Assembly: GCA_903842455.1 (NCBI GenBank)
Contig: CAIMLX010000267.1
Coordinates: 26,364-90,363, forward strand
DNA from: an uncultured Hyphomicrobiales bacterium
Lineage (GTDB): Bacteria > Pseudomonadota > Alphaproteobacteria > Rhizobiales > Devosiaceae
DNA length: 64,000 nt
Direction of reading: 5' to 3'
Positions within the stretch are counted from its first letter, which is position 1, and each line of letters starts with the position of its first letter. Below the pieces are notes generated by a model. That model had not been told where the DNA came from and ran no database searches. It saw only the letters and a list, made by a program, of their open reading frames with translations. Positions 42,413-52,494 of this stretch are shown piece after piece. A program made the translations under genes and the position numbers.

Positions 42413-43297
42413 CTACCTGCCCAAGAATTCTTCGACCTCACCCCTCGTCGGGCAGCCCAGCCTTCCGCCGAAACGGGTGCATTTGATCGCGGCGGCGGTT
42501 GAGGCGAAGGCGATGGTTTCGGACATCGGCGCGGCTTCGACCAGTTTCAGGGCGAAGGCGGCGTGGAAGACGTCGCCGGCGGCGAGGGTGTCGATGGCGT
42601 CGATGCGCGGGGCCGGGGTATGGCGGATGGCGCCGGCGTCGGACCACCAGCAGCCATCGGCGCCGGCGGTGACGGCGACGAAATCGGCGGTGCCGAGGAG
42701 GGCGCGGGCGGCGGCTTCCGGTGTCGGCTCGCCGGTGATCAGTTTGGCGGCCGATTCCGAGGCGACGATGTGGGTGGCGAGCGGGACCAGGCGGTTGAGG
42801 ATATCCACCGCGGCCATGTCGGCATCGAGGATGGCGGGGATGCCGGCGGCGCGGGCGGCTGCGAGCGCCAGGGCGGCGGCGCCGGGCCAGCGGACGTCGG
42901 TCATCACGGCGGCAAAGCCGGTGAGGTCGGGCGCGGTGGCGGGGGCGGCCATCAGGTCGGGATCGTAGCGCGGCACGATCATGGTCGAGCCGGTGCGGTC
43001 CATGAAGATTGAGGAGAAGCCGGAGCGGCCGCCTGTGACGCGGCGGACGCGGGAGCAATCGACGCCCTCGCCGGAAATCTGCGCGATCAGGCGGTCGCCG
43101 ATCCCGTCATCGCCGGCCGAGGCCCAGAGGGCGGCGCTGCCGCCGAGCCGTGCGATGCTGGCGGCTTGGGCGGCGGCCATGCCTTCGGCCACTTCCACCG
43201 CATCGAGCGGGATCACCTTGCCCGGACCATCCGGCAGGCGATCGAGCCGGAAGATGGTATCCATGGTGAGGGCGCCGACGCAGAGGATGGGGCGCAT
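42413..43297 (-). CDS. PfkB-family carbohydrate/nucleoside kinase
   Basis: 294 residues. The N-terminal CVGALTMDTIFRLDRLP and the C-terminal active-site motif DTLAAGDVFHAAFALKL (catalytic Asp, anion-hole GAGD-like AAGD) identify the ribokinase/PfkB family. It phosphorylates a sugar or nucleoside, not identifiable from sequence. It lies 3 bases downstream of tlpA on the same strand, so the two are probably co-transcribed. Confidence 0.87.
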   Translation of the reverse strand: MRPILCVGALTMDTIFRLDRLPDGPGKVIPLDAVEVAEGMAAAQAASIARLGGSAALWASAGDDGIGDRLIAQISGEGVDCSRVRRVTGGRSGFSSIFMDRTGSTMIVPRYDPDLMAAPATAPDLTGFAAVMTDVRWPGAAALALAAARAAGIPAILDADMAAVDILNRLVPLATHIVASESAAKLITGEPTPEAAARALLGTADFVAVTAGADGCWWSDAGAIRHTPAPRIDAIDTLAAGDVFHAAFALKLVEAAPMSETIAFASTAAAIKCTRFGGRLGCPTRGEVEEFLGR

Positions 43298-43300
43298 GGC

Positions 43301-43954
43301 TCAGGCGCCGAGCAGCGCGTCGATCACGGCGTAGCCGTCGGGGCTGTTCCACACGGCCGGGCCCTGCAGCACGCCGAGTTCGCAGCCCTTTTCGTCGAGC
43401 AGTATCGTGGTGGGGAGGCCGACGGTCACCGCCTCCCGCTGCAGGCGCTGGAAAGCCTCGAACGGGGCGGGGTAGAGCGGGAGCGTCAGGTTTTCGTCGG
43501 CGAGGAATTTTCGCGCCTTCTCGATGCCGCTGTCGCCGACATCGAGGTTGATGGGCACTACGTCGAATGGCTCGGCACCGTATTTTTCGGCGAGGGCCTG
43601 CAGGTCGGGCATCTCCTCGCGGCAGGGGACGCACCAGCTGGCCCAGAAATTGACCAGTACCTTGCGGCCGGCATAGTCGGCGATGCTTTTCTTGTTGCCG
43701 GCGGCATCGGTGAAGGCGAGATCGGTATAGCCGCGGCCGGTGCCGGTGCCGTTGAGCGCGGCGAGCTGGCCGACGGCGGCGCTGTCGATCACCTGGGCCT
43801 TCACCGCCTGCGGCGCGCACTGGCTGGCGGCGGCCGGCATGAAGTTGCCAACGACGAGGGTTGCCACTAGTGCTACGGCCGCGCTACCGAGCGCGATCAC
43901 CGCTATCCGCCGGGGCTTCAGTCGGCTCTGGGGGGCGGGGGACTGATCGGTCAT
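43301..43954 (-). CDS. tlpA: TlpA-like periplasmic thiol:disulfide oxidoreductase
   Basis: 217 residues. It is membrane-anchored by one N-terminal helix (about 17-40), with a thioredoxin-fold domain in the periplasm. The active site [12 protein letters not shown] carries a CxxC. The segment [17 protein letters not shown] supplies the cis-Pro. Such proteins keep copper-centre or cytochrome cysteines reduced in respiratory-chain assembly. It is divergent from argH by 21 bases, an arrangement common in alphaproteobacteria. The longer reading to 44119 would run into argH and is rejected. Confidence 0.9.
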   Translation of the reverse strand: MTDQSPAPQSRLKPRRIAVIALGSAAVALVATLVVGNFMPAAASQCAPQAVKAQVIDSAAVGQLAALNGTGTGRGYTDLAFTDAAGNKKSIADYAGRKVLVNFWASWCVPCREEMPDLQALAEKYGAEPFDVVPINLDVGDSGIEKARKFLADENLTLPLYPAPFEAFQRLQREAVTVGLPTTILLDEKGCELGVLQGPAVWNSPDGYAVIDALLGA

Positions 43955-43975
43955 GTTTCTACCGTTGGAGCTGAG

Positions 43976-45421
43976 ATGAGCAACCGCATGTGGGGCGGCC
44001 GTTTTGCGACCGGACCCGACGCCATCATGGAAGAAATCAACGCCTCCATCGGCTTCGACCAGCGCCTCTACAAGCAGGATATCGCCGGGTCTATCGCCCA
44101 CGCCACGATGCTTGCGCAAGTGGGCATCCTGACCCAGGCCGACCGCGACGCGATCGTCACTGGCCTAAAGGCGGTGGAGCAGGAGATCGAGTCAAACGCT
44201 TTCACGTTCTCGCGCTCGCTCGAGGACATCCACATGAACGTCGAGAGCCGGCTTAAGGAGCTGATCGGCGATCCGGCCGGGCGGCTGCATACCGCGCGTT
44301 CGCGTAACGACCAGGTGGCGACGGATTTCAAGCTTTACGTGCGCGATGCGATCGACACGTTCCTCGCGCAGATCCAGGCGCTGCAGCTGGCGCTGGTGAA
44401 GCGGGCCGAGGAGGAAGTCTCGACCATCATGCCGGGCTTTACCCACCTGCAGAACGCGCAGCCGGTGACGCTGGGGCATCACCTGCTGGCGTATGTCGAG
44501 ATGCTGGGGCGGGATTACGGGCGGTTCGAGGATGCGCGGCGGCGGCTGAACGAGAGCCCGCTCGGCTCGGCGGCGCTGGCGGGCACGCCCTATCCGATCG
44601 ATCGCGACGCGACGGCGGCGGCGCTCGGCTTCGACCGGCCGACGGCCAATTCGCTCGATGCGGTATCGGACCGCGACTTCATCCTCGAGACGCTGTCGGC
44701 GGCGACGCTGTGCGCGATGCATTTGAGCCGGTTCGCCGAGGAACTGGTGATCTGGTCGAGCGCACAGTTCGGCTTCGTGAAGCTTTCGGACAAGTTCACC
44801 ACCGGCTCGTCGATCATGCCGCAGAAGCGCAACCCCGATGCGGCGGAGCTGATCCGCGCCAAGGTGGGACGGATCATGGGGGCGCTCACCTCGCTGATGA
44901 TGGTGATGAAGGGGCTGCCGCTCGCCTATTCCAAGGACATGCAGGAAGACAAGGAAGTGGCGTTCGACGCCATGAGTTCGCTGTCGCTGTCGCTGGCGGC
45001 CATGACCGGGATGGTGGAAGACCTGGTGCCGAACCGCGAGCGAATGCGGGCTTCGGCCAATGCCGGGTTTTCGACAGCGACCGACGTCGCCGACTGGCTG
45101 GTACGGCAACTCAACATCCCGTTCCGCGAGGCGCATCACATCACCGGGCAGATCGTGGCACTGGCCGAGCAGAAGGGCATGAGCCTCGAGGGGCTGACTA
45201 TCGAGGACTTCAAGTTCATCGACCACCGCATCGACAGCCGCATCCACAAGGTGCTGAGTGTCGAGGCCTCGGCCGCGGCGCGGAAGAGCTATGGCGGCAC
45301 GGCGCCGGAGAATGTCGCGGTGCAGGTGGCGCGGTGGCGTACGGCGCTGACGGGGGTGGCAAGCGAGCCCGTGAAGGTGAAGCGCTCGGGCGGACACGGG
45401 GATGGCGGGGCGACGGAGTAG
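43976..45421 (+). CDS. argH: Argininosuccinate lyase
   Basis: The last step of arginine synthesis: argininosuccinate to arginine and fumarate. 481 residues, with MWGGRF at the N terminus, [27 protein letters not shown] and the fumarase-family signature [12 protein letters not shown]. In most relatives lysA and a small lipoprotein (LptM) follow; here two other genes intervene and no lipoprotein gene is seen. Confidence 0.96.
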   Translation: MSNRMWGGRFATGPDAIMEEINASIGFDQRLYKQDIAGSIAHATMLAQVGILTQADRDAIVTGLKAVEQEIESNAFTFSRSLEDIHMNVESRLKELIGDPAGRLHTARSRNDQVATDFKLYVRDAIDTFLAQIQALQLALVKRAEEEVSTIMPGFTHLQNAQPVTLGHHLLAYVEMLGRDYGRFEDARRRLNESPLGSAALAGTPYPIDRDATAAALGFDRPTANSLDAVSDRDFILETLSAATLCAMHLSRFAEELVIWSSAQFGFVKLSDKFTTGSSIMPQKRNPDAAELIRAKVGRIMGALTSLMMVMKGLPLAYSKDMQEDKEVAFDAMSSLSLSLAAMTGMVEDLVPNRERMRASANAGFSTATDVADWLVRQLNIPFREAHHITGQIVALAEQKGMSLEGLTIEDFKFIDHRIDSRIHKVLSVEASAAARKSYGGTAPENVAVQVARWRTALTGVASEPVKVKRSGGHGDGGATE

Positions 45422-45482
45422 TTATGCGTGCATCGGCATGCTAAACTAACTGGGTGTTTGCCTAGCTCATTGCGGAACGATC

Positions 45483-45788
45483 ATGACCGAAATCAGCCTG
45501 GAGCTTTTCAACCGTCGGTTTGAGCAGCTAAACGAGATGCATCGCGAGTTGCGCGACGACTGGCGCAAGAATACCGACGCGCTTATTGCGGTCAGCCGGC
45601 AGATTTCCAATCTCGATCGCCGCATTGGTGATGTCGACCGCCGGCTCACCGATGTCAAAGACGAGCTTGAAGTTACCTTCAAGATGGAGCTCGGTGGCGC
45701 TATGGCAAACCTCGAGACGAGGCTCGAGCACTTTATCGAGCGACGCATTCTCGAGTTGCAGCAACCCCTGCAGTTCAGCGAAGACTGA
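45483..45788 (+). CDS. Small coiled-coil protein of unknown function
   Basis: 101 residues almost entirely predicted as a coiled coil with heptad-like hydrophobics (FNRRFEQLNEMHRELRDDW, ISNLDRRIGDVDRRLTDVKDELEV, LETRLEHFIERRIL). No membrane helix. It is 61 bases after argH and 3 bases before the ChaC-like gene, so it is probably in the same transcript as the latter. No family recognised. Confidence 0.6.
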   Translation: MTEISLELFNRRFEQLNEMHRELRDDWRKNTDALIAVSRQISNLDRRIGDVDRRLTDVKDELEVTFKMELGGAMANLETRLEHFIERRILELQQPLQFSED

Positions 45789-45791
45789 TCG

Positions 45792-46502
45792 ATGGCCCGG
45801 CAGATGCGGCTTTCGGAGCGGCATGTGGCGCTGCTGCGGCGGGAGATGACCGATCCGGGGCCGCAACTGGGCGACGGGTTTCGGCCGGCGACCGACGAGG
45901 ACTACGCGCAGATTGTCGCCGAGATGCTGGCAACGCGGCCGGAGGGGCCGTTCTGGCTGTTCGGCTATGGCTCGCTGATCTGGAAGCCGGAGACGGCGTT
46001 CGAGGTGGCGGAGCAGGCGGTGGCGCGGGGCTGGCACCGGCGCTTCTGCCTCGGCTGGGACTATCGCTATCGCGGCAGTCTCGACACGCCGGGCATCATG
46101 CTGGCGCTCGACCGGGGCGGGCAGTGCCGGGGCATGGTCTATCGGTTGCCGGAGGCCGGGCTCGAGGCCGAGCTTCACAAGCTGATCCGGCGCGAGATGA
46201 GCATGGTGCCATCGGCGTTTCCGTGGCGGTTCATCGACGTGGTGGCGGTGGACGGGCCGCGGCGGGCGCTGACCTTTGCGATGAACCGCAACTCTGGGCG
46301 GTACATTGCCGGGCTGAGTGACGAGGCGCTGGCGGAGATCCTTGCCACCGCGGTAGGGTTTCGCGGGTCGATGGCGGAGTACCTGTTTTCGACCACCGCC
46401 AAGCTCGAGGAACTCGGTATTCACGACAAGAACCTGTGGCGCCTGCAGGAACTGGTCGCCGAGCGCATCGATGCGGCTTATCCGGCCGATAGAGAAGTCT
46501 GA
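45792..46502 (+). CDS. ChaC-like gamma-glutamylcyclotransferase (copy 1)
   Basis: Breaks gamma-glutamyl peptides, in the ChaC group glutathione, into 5-oxoproline and the amino acid. 236 residues with the substrate-binding YGSLIWKP (FGYGSLIW), RGWHRRFCLGWDYRYRGS, CRGMVYRL and the glutamate in KLIRREMSM, the expected catalytic position. It has a second, shorter homologue at 52495. It sits between argH and lysA, where a small lipoprotein is common. Confidence 0.85.
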   Translation: MARQMRLSERHVALLRREMTDPGPQLGDGFRPATDEDYAQIVAEMLATRPEGPFWLFGYGSLIWKPETAFEVAEQAVARGWHRRFCLGWDYRYRGSLDTPGIMLALDRGGQCRGMVYRLPEAGLEAELHKLIRREMSMVPSAFPWRFIDVVAVDGPRRALTFAMNRNSGRYIAGLSDEALAEILATAVGFRGSMAEYLFSTTAKLEELGIHDKNLWRLQELVAERIDAAYPADREV

Positions 46503-46550
46503 CTTTCGTTCGGGCCGCGCTTGCACTAAGTCTGCGGACCGATTGAAACT

Positions 46551-46598
46551 TCCCCTCACCCGGCCTTTGGCCACCCTCTCCCTCAAGGGGAGAGGGGA
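46551..46598. repeat. Family B palindromic repeat before lysA
   Basis: A single unit CCCCTCACCCGGCCTTTGGCC, ending CCTCTCCCTCAAGGGGAGAG. It folds into hairpins 24 bases before the lysA start. Confidence 0.7.
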
Positions 46599-46621
46599 AG
46601 AAAGAGGGGCCGGGGGCTAAT

Positions 46622-47881
46622 GTGGTTCACCATTTCGAGTATCGCGGCGACCGGCTGTTTGCTGAGGACGTCGATGTCACGGCGCTGGCGGGGAAGGTCG
46701 GGACGCCGTTCTACGTCTACTCGGCGGCGACGCTGCGGCGGCATGTGCGGGTGATGCGCGAGGCGTTCGGCGGCATCAATACGCTGATCGCCTATGCGAT
46801 GAAGGCCAACTCCAACCAGGCAGTGTTGAAGTTGATCGCCAAGGAGGGCGCCGGGGCCGACGTGGTGTCGGGTGGCGAGCTGGAGCGGGCGATCGCGGCG
46901 GGGATTCCGCCCGAAAAGATCGTGTTCTCGGGGGTGGGCAAGACCTTCGGCGAGATGCGGCGGGCGCTGGAACTGGGCATCAAGTGCTTCAACCTCGAAA
47001 GCGAGCCGGAGCTCGAGCGGCTGAGCGATGTCGCGGTGTCGATGGGCGCGACGGCGCCGGTGTCGGTGCGGATCAACCCGGACGTCGATGCGGGGACGCA
47101 CGCCAAGATCTCGACCGGCAAGGCGGAGAACAAGTTCGGCATTCCGTTTGCGCGGGCGCACGAGGTCTATGCGCGCATCGCCGAGCTGCCGGGGGTGCGA
47201 GCGGTGGGCGTCGACATGCATATCGGCAGCCAGATCACCTCGATGCTGCCGTTCGACAACGCCTTCTGGCTGCTGGCGCAGCTGGTCAATGACCTGAAGG
47301 CCGACGGGCACGATATCCGCCATGTCGATGTGGGCGGCGGGCTCGGCATCCCCTACCACCACGACCAGGAGGCGCCGCCCGATCCGCTCGCCTATGCGGA
47401 GGTGGTGAAGCGCCATGTCGGCAAGCTGGGGGTGTCGCTGATCCTCGAGCCGGGGCGGCTGATCGTCGGCAATGCCGGCATTCTCGTCACCCGCGTCGAG
47501 TATGTGAAGGAAGGCGGCAAGACCTTCGTGATCGTCGATGCGGCGATGAACGACCTGATCCGGCCGACGCTCTACGAGGCGCATCACGATATCCAGCCGG
47601 TGGTACATTCCAACCTGCCGCAGATCACCGCTGATATTGTCGGGCCGGTGTGCGAGACGGGCGACTACATCGCGCAGGACCGCAAGATCGCAGGCGTCAA
47701 GGAAGGGGACCTGCTGGCGGTGATGTCGGCCGGCGCCTATGGCGCGGTGATGGCCTCGACCTATAACAGCCGCGCGCTGGTGCCCGAAGTGCTGGTGGAT
47801 GGCGACAAGTGGCACGTGATCCGGCCGCGCAAGAGCATCGAGGAGCTGATCGCGCTCGACAGCGTGCCGGACTGGCTGTGA
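46622..47881 (+). CDS. lysA: Diaminopimelate decarboxylase
   Basis: The PLP-dependent final step of lysine synthesis (meso-DAP to lysine). 419 residues with a GTG start (46622). The PLP lysine is Lys61 in YAMKANSN, with GVDMHIGSQ, GGGLGIPY, EPGRLIVGNAG and CETGDYIAQ, which includes the second-subunit cysteine. A repeat element lies just upstream. The ATG two bases earlier is out of frame. Confidence 0.95.
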   Translation: MVHHFEYRGDRLFAEDVDVTALAGKVGTPFYVYSAATLRRHVRVMREAFGGINTLIAYAMKANSNQAVLKLIAKEGAGADVVSGGELERAIAAGIPPEKIVFSGVGKTFGEMRRALELGIKCFNLESEPELERLSDVAVSMGATAPVSVRINPDVDAGTHAKISTGKAENKFGIPFARAHEVYARIAELPGVRAVGVDMHIGSQITSMLPFDNAFWLLAQLVNDLKADGHDIRHVDVGGGLGIPYHHDQEAPPDPLAYAEVVKRHVGKLGVSLILEPGRLIVGNAGILVTRVEYVKEGGKTFVIVDAAMNDLIRPTLYEAHHDIQPVVHSNLPQITADIVGPVCETGDYIAQDRKIAGVKEGDLLAVMSAGAYGAVMASTYNSRALVPEVLVDGDKWHVIRPRKSIEELIALDSVPDWL

Positions 47882-47896
47882 TGGAATGATTTACAT

Positions 47897-47913
47897 CACC
47901 GTTGGGGACGGTG
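47897..47913. promoter_or_regulatory. Inverted repeat before the toxin-antitoxin pair
   Basis: CACCGT-TGGGG-ACGGTG ends 2 bases before the toxin start. Position and symmetry suit an autoregulatory operator or a start-occluding hairpin. Confidence 0.35.
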
Positions 47914-47914
47914 T

Positions 47915-48241
47915 ATGGTGAATGCAGTTGAAATAGAGAAACTACGCGAGTACCCGGGCGAGCGCGTGGTGATGGAAAGTGTCATCTGGCGTGTGCCTGT
48001 TCCGCTTCGCGGCAGCGTGCACTATTTCAAGTATCGGCTGGCGCTGGTCGTGGATGGCGTCTGCGTAATGCGCTTCGACAACGAAGCCGGAAAGGGAGAT
48101 CACAAGCATGTCGACGGCATCGAGTCTCCCTACGTCTTCTCCGGCGTCCGATCCCTGCAGCGAGATTTTCGTCTGGAGGCCCGAGGATGGCTTGACCGGC
48201 ACCCTGACGTTTGGCGTTCGCTCCCTGGCCCAGATGTTTGA
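47915..48241 (+). CDS. TumE-like toxin of a type II-like toxin-antitoxin pair
   Basis: 108 residues. The central section VIWRVPVPLRGSVHYFKYRLALVVDG then CVMRFDNEAGKGDHKH is the hallmark of TumE-family toxins (formerly DUF6516). The partner HTH antitoxin gene overlaps it by 134 bases in another frame. The C-terminal 20-25 residues, encoded in the overlap, are not conserved and might be accessory. Such pairs are usually stabilisation or stress modules. The toxic mechanism is unknown to me. Confidence 0.75.
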   Translation: MVNAVEIEKLREYPGERVVMESVIWRVPVPLRGSVHYFKYRLALVVDGVCVMRFDNEAGKGDHKHVDGIESPYVFSGVRSLQRDFRLEARGWLDRHPDVWRSLPGPDV

Positions 48242-48557
48242 GGATGTTCCGGACACACCGGATGATGAACTGGTGTTTACTGGCGCCCAGTTTCTCTACC
48301 CCAGCTATGAGGCCCTGCACAAAGGCCTGGCGCCGAACCGAATGGCGATCATCCGCCAGATGATGGGGCATGGGCCGCTCAGCATTCGCGAGATTGCCCG
48401 CCGTGTCGGGCGCGACTTCAAGGGTGTGCACTCCGACGTGTCGTCGATGTTCTCCCAAGGATTGCTCTACAAGTCCGAGGATGGACGGATGGTGTTCCCC
48501 TATGACCGCATCCGCTTCGACTACGAGATGGGTGGCGAGGCGCAGTCAGCGGCTTGA
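48108..48557 (+). CDS. HTH antitoxin partner (HVO_A0114/TumA-like)
   Basis: Up to 149 residues from ATG 48108. A C-terminal winged helix with SIREIARRVGRDFKGVHSDVSSM, then RMVFPYDRIRFDY, is the pattern of HVO_A0114-type DNA-binding antitoxins. The first ~25 residues (STASSLPTSSPASDP) look non-native and lie in the overlap. A start nearer the conserved part (an internal ATG at 48234 or a non-ATG codon before it) would reduce the overlap. It would bind the toxin and its own promoter. Confidence 0.75.
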   Translation: MSTASSLPTSSPASDPCSEIFVWRPEDGLTGTLTFGVRSLAQMFEDVPDTPDDELVFTGAQFLYPSYEALHKGLAPNRMAIIRQMMGHGPLSIREIARRVGRDFKGVHSDVSSMFSQGLLYKSEDGRMVFPYDRIRFDYEMGGEAQSAA

Positions 48558-48620
48558 CGCGAAGACCTTTGCGTTGGCATCGGGCATCCCCTATGGTCCC
48601 GGCGATTTTCGACCCGGCCC

Positions 48621-49727
48621 GTGATGACTGACACCAATCGACCTACCCCCCAGCCCGGCATTCTCAGCATCGCACCCTATGTGCCGGGGCGCTCCGACGC
48701 ACCGGCCGGGGTGACGCTGGTGAAGCTTTCGGCCAACGAGTCGCCGCTCGGGGCCAGCCCGAAGGCCGTCGAGGCGGCGCGCGGGGCCGCGGACAGGATG
48801 TTTCTCTATCCGGAGGGGTCGTCGCGCGAGTTGCGCGCGGCGCTTGGCGAGGTGCACGGGCTCGACCCGGATCGCATCATCTGCGGGTTTGGGTCGGACG
48901 ACATCCTGCACCTGCTGGCACAGGTCTATCTGGGGGTCGGCGACGAGGCGGTGATGAGCCAGTATGGCTTCAACGTCTACCCGATCATTACCCGCGCTGC
49001 CTCGGCCGAGATCATCATGGTGCCGGAGCGCGACTATTGCGCCGATGTCGATGCGCTGCTGGCGGCGGTGACGCCGCAGACGCGCATCCTGTGGCTCGCC
49101 AACCCGAACAACCCAACGGGAACGTATCTGAGCGCGGCTGAAGTAGAGCGGCTGCATGCGGGGTTGCGCGGCGACGTGCTGCTGGTGGTGGACAATGCCT
49201 ATGCCGAGTATGTGACGGCCGAGGACTATTCGGTCGGCAGCGGGCTGGTCGACCGGGCGCAGAATGTCGTGATGGTGCGGACCTTCTCCAAGATGGGCAT
49301 TGCCGGGGAGCGGGTGGGTTGGATGTACGGGCCGCCGCATATCGTCGATGCGGTGAACCGGATTCGCGGGCCGTTCAACGTGTCGCTGTCGGGGCAGGCG
49401 GCGGCGGCGGCTGCGGCGCGCGATGTGGAGTTCACGGCTAGGCTGCGGGCGCACAATGCGCGGTGGCGCGACTGGATCACCGGGGCACTGCAATCGAACG
49501 CCATCCGGGTGCCGCCGAGCCAGGGGAACTTCGTGCTGGTGCTGTTTCAGGACCCGGCGACAGCGAAGGCTGCCTTCACGGCGCTGCGCGACAAGGGGCT
49601 GCTGGTGCGCGAGATGCATGGCTACGGTATTCCCGAAGCCCTCCGCATCTCCATCGGGCTCGAGCAACACATGCGGGCCGTCGTCGACGTGCTCAGGGAT
49701 TTCGGGGCGCCGGGGGGCCGCGACTGA
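48621..49727 (+). CDS. hisC: Histidinol-phosphate / aromatic aminotransferase
   Basis: PLP enzyme of histidine synthesis, in alphaproteobacteria often also used for aromatic amino acids. 368 residues with tandem GTG-ATG starts (48621/48624). Landmarks are KLSANESPLGASPK, ANPNNPTGTY, DNAYAEY and the PLP lysine TFSKMGIAGERVGW (Lys224). Its stop overlaps the tyrC start (TGATG); this hisC-tyrC pairing supports a role in tyrosine/phenylalanine formation. Confidence 0.93.
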   Translation: MMTDTNRPTPQPGILSIAPYVPGRSDAPAGVTLVKLSANESPLGASPKAVEAARGAADRMFLYPEGSSRELRAALGEVHGLDPDRIICGFGSDDILHLLAQVYLGVGDEAVMSQYGFNVYPIITRAASAEIIMVPERDYCADVDALLAAVTPQTRILWLANPNNPTGTYLSAAEVERLHAGLRGDVLLVVDNAYAEYVTAEDYSVGSGLVDRAQNVVMVRTFSKMGIAGERVGWMYGPPHIVDAVNRIRGPFNVSLSGQAAAAAAARDVEFTARLRAHNARWRDWITGALQSNAIRVPPSQGNFVLVLFQDPATAKAAFTALRDKGLLVREMHGYGIPEALRISIGLEQHMRAVVDVLRDFGAPGGRD

Positions 49728-50716
49728 TGTTCAACAAGCTTGCACTGATCGGCATCGGCCTCATCGGCTCGTCCATCGCCCGGGCAACCAAGCTCAAGGG
49801 TTTGGCGAAGACCATCGCGATTTCCACCCGCAAGGCGGCGACCCTGGAGGAGGCGCGGGAGCTCGGGCTCGGCGACACCTACACGCTCGATGCGGCGGAG
49901 GCGGTCAAGGACGCGGACCTCGTGATCATCTGCGCGCCGGTCGGGGCCTATGCCGAGGTGATGAAGCAGATCGGGCCGGCGCTGATGCCCGGGGCGATCG
50001 TGTCCGATGTCGGCTCGGTGAAGGTGCATGTGATCAAGGTGATGCAGCCGCATATTCCGGCCGGGGTGCACCTGATCCCCGGCCATCCGATCGCCGGCAC
50101 CGAGCATTCGGGTCCGAAGGCGGGCTTTGCGGAACTGTTCGAGGGACGCTGGTGCGTGCTGACGCCGGATGCGGCAGTGGACCGGATTGCGGTCGATCGG
50201 CTGATCTCGTTCTGGGGAGCGCTTGGCAGCAAGGTCGAGGTGATGGATGCGGCGCACCACGACCTGACGCTCGCCATCACGTCGCACGTGCCGCACCTCA
50301 TCGCCTACAATATCGTCGGTACGGTCGATGACCTCGAGGCAGCGACGCAGTCCGAGGTGATCAAGTTCTCCGCTTCCGGTTTCCGCGACTTCACCCGTAT
50401 CGCGGCGTCCGATCCGGTGATGTGGCGCGACATCTTCCTTACCAACCGTGACGCCGTGCTGGAGATGCTGGGGCGGTTCCTCGAGGACCTGAGCCAGTTG
50501 CAGCGGGCGGTGCGGGTCGGCGATGGGGCGGCGATGGAAGCGCTGTTCACCCGCACGCGCGAAATCCGGCGGTCGATCATCACGGCGGGGCAGGAGACGG
50601 CTGCGGCGGACTTTGGCCGGCCGCACGGTACGGCTGAAACCGGCGCTCCGGTGCCGGCGCCGCTCGATACGCCGGAAGTGGGTATCCGCGAGCATGGTGG
50701 CGGCGAGGACGCCTGA
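49727..50716 (+). CDS. tyrC: Prephenate/arogenate dehydrogenase
   Basis: NAD(P)-dependent oxidative decarboxylation of prephenate or arogenate toward tyrosine. 329 residues with the cofactor motif ALIGIGLIGSSIARA, IICAPVGAY, DVGSVK, PGHPIAGTEHSGP and SHVPHLIAY, all typical. The C-terminal ~35 residues (ADFGRPHGTAETGAPVPAP) are a low-complexity tail. The upstream reading from 49463 is inside hisC. The gene ends against the convergent parE gene. Confidence 0.93.
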   Translation: MFNKLALIGIGLIGSSIARATKLKGLAKTIAISTRKAATLEEARELGLGDTYTLDAAEAVKDADLVIICAPVGAYAEVMKQIGPALMPGAIVSDVGSVKVHVIKVMQPHIPAGVHLIPGHPIAGTEHSGPKAGFAELFEGRWCVLTPDAAVDRIAVDRLISFWGALGSKVEVMDAAHHDLTLAITSHVPHLIAYNIVGTVDDLEAATQSEVIKFSASGFRDFTRIAASDPVMWRDIFLTNRDAVLEMLGRFLEDLSQLQRAVRVGDGAAMEALFTRTREIRRSIITAGQETAAADFGRPHGTAETGAPVPAPLDTPEVGIREHGGGEDA

Positions 50717-51019
50717 CTATCGGCGCATAAGGGTCTCGTAGTCTCGCCCGCCGTAGAAGACGCGGAAGATTTCTACTGCCTCTTCGGTTGCGCGATAGAG
50801 GATCACAGCCGAACGCTCAAATTGCGCGAGACGGATACCGGGGCCGAGATCAGGCCGCACCGGAAAGCCCTCGGGGACATTGTCCTCGCATCGTGCCTTG
50901 ATCCGACCGACGAAGCCTCGCGCGGTACTACTGCTGGCGCCCTGCTCGACGAGATAGATGAAGATGTTGTCGAGGTCGGCGCCTGCCTCCTGCCGGTAGA
51001 GGACAGGCAGCAACTGCAT
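50717..51019 (-). CDS. parE: ParE/RelE-family toxin
   Basis: 100 residues, basic, with the RelE/ParE fold pattern: ADLDNIFIYLVEQGASSSTA, then FPVRPDLGPGIRLAQFERSAVILYR, ending VFYGGRDYETLMR. ParE toxins of this type inhibit gyrase. Its start overlaps the parD stop by one base, the usual toxin-second order. It ends directly after tyrC. Confidence 0.88.
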   Translation of the reverse strand: MQLLPVLYRQEAGADLDNIFIYLVEQGASSSTARGFVGRIKARCEDNVPEGFPVRPDLGPGIRLAQFERSAVILYRATEEAVEIFRVFYGGRDYETLMRR

Positions 51020-51294
51020 CAGCTTTGATCGCGATCACGATAACGCTCAGCAAGCGCGTCCAGACGTGCTTCGACTTCTGCCGATGTGAGGAGGGGGCGC
51101 GGGTCTGCAATTGCTTCAGCGATCTCGGCCCTGATCTCCGCGATGCGGTCGGCGTGCTCTTCCTCGTCGCGCATCCACCTCTTCAAGGCGGCACGCAGCA
51201 TGTCGCTGGTCGAGGCGTAGCGGCCGGCTTCGACCTGCTCCTTGATGACCGCCACCATCTCGGCGGGAAGGGTGATGCTGAGCTGCTCGTTCAT
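51019..51294 (-). CDS. parD: ParD-family antitoxin
   Basis: 91 residues. N-terminal ribbon-helix-helix (NEQLSITLPAEMVAVIKEQVEAG) with TSDMLRAALKRWMRDEE, then a charged helical tail that wraps the toxin. It neutralises ParE and represses the operon as a dimer. The promoter at 51301-51329 places transcription start at the ATG. Confidence 0.9.
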   Translation of the reverse strand: MNEQLSITLPAEMVAVIKEQVEAGRYASTSDMLRAALKRWMRDEEEHADRIAEIRAEIAEAIADPRPLLTSAEVEARLDALAERYRDRDQS

Positions 51295-51300
51295 AAGTCA

Positions 51301-51329
51301 AATATAGGCCAAATCCCGTGGCGCGACAA
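51301..51329 (-). promoter_or_regulatory. parDE promoter, apparently giving a leaderless mRNA
   Basis: On the minus strand, TTGTCG (51329-51324), a 17-base spacer and TATATT (51306-51301). The -10 ends 6 bases before the ParD ATG, so the expected start of transcription is the start codon itself. No ribosome binding site is visible. Confidence 0.55.
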
Positions 51330-51336
51330 TGTCGCC

Positions 51337-52350
<1,014 letters not shown>

Positions 52351-52494
52351 GGCGGAAATCTCCCATGTGGGCGCGTCGATTGCGCCGTGCGGACCGTACA
52401 GATACGAACGTGACGGCGGCAAGGCGAGCGGTTGTCGCCAGCTGCAGTTTCAAACCGGAAAAGCCTGCAACTTTTCCTGAAATGTCCGGGGACC

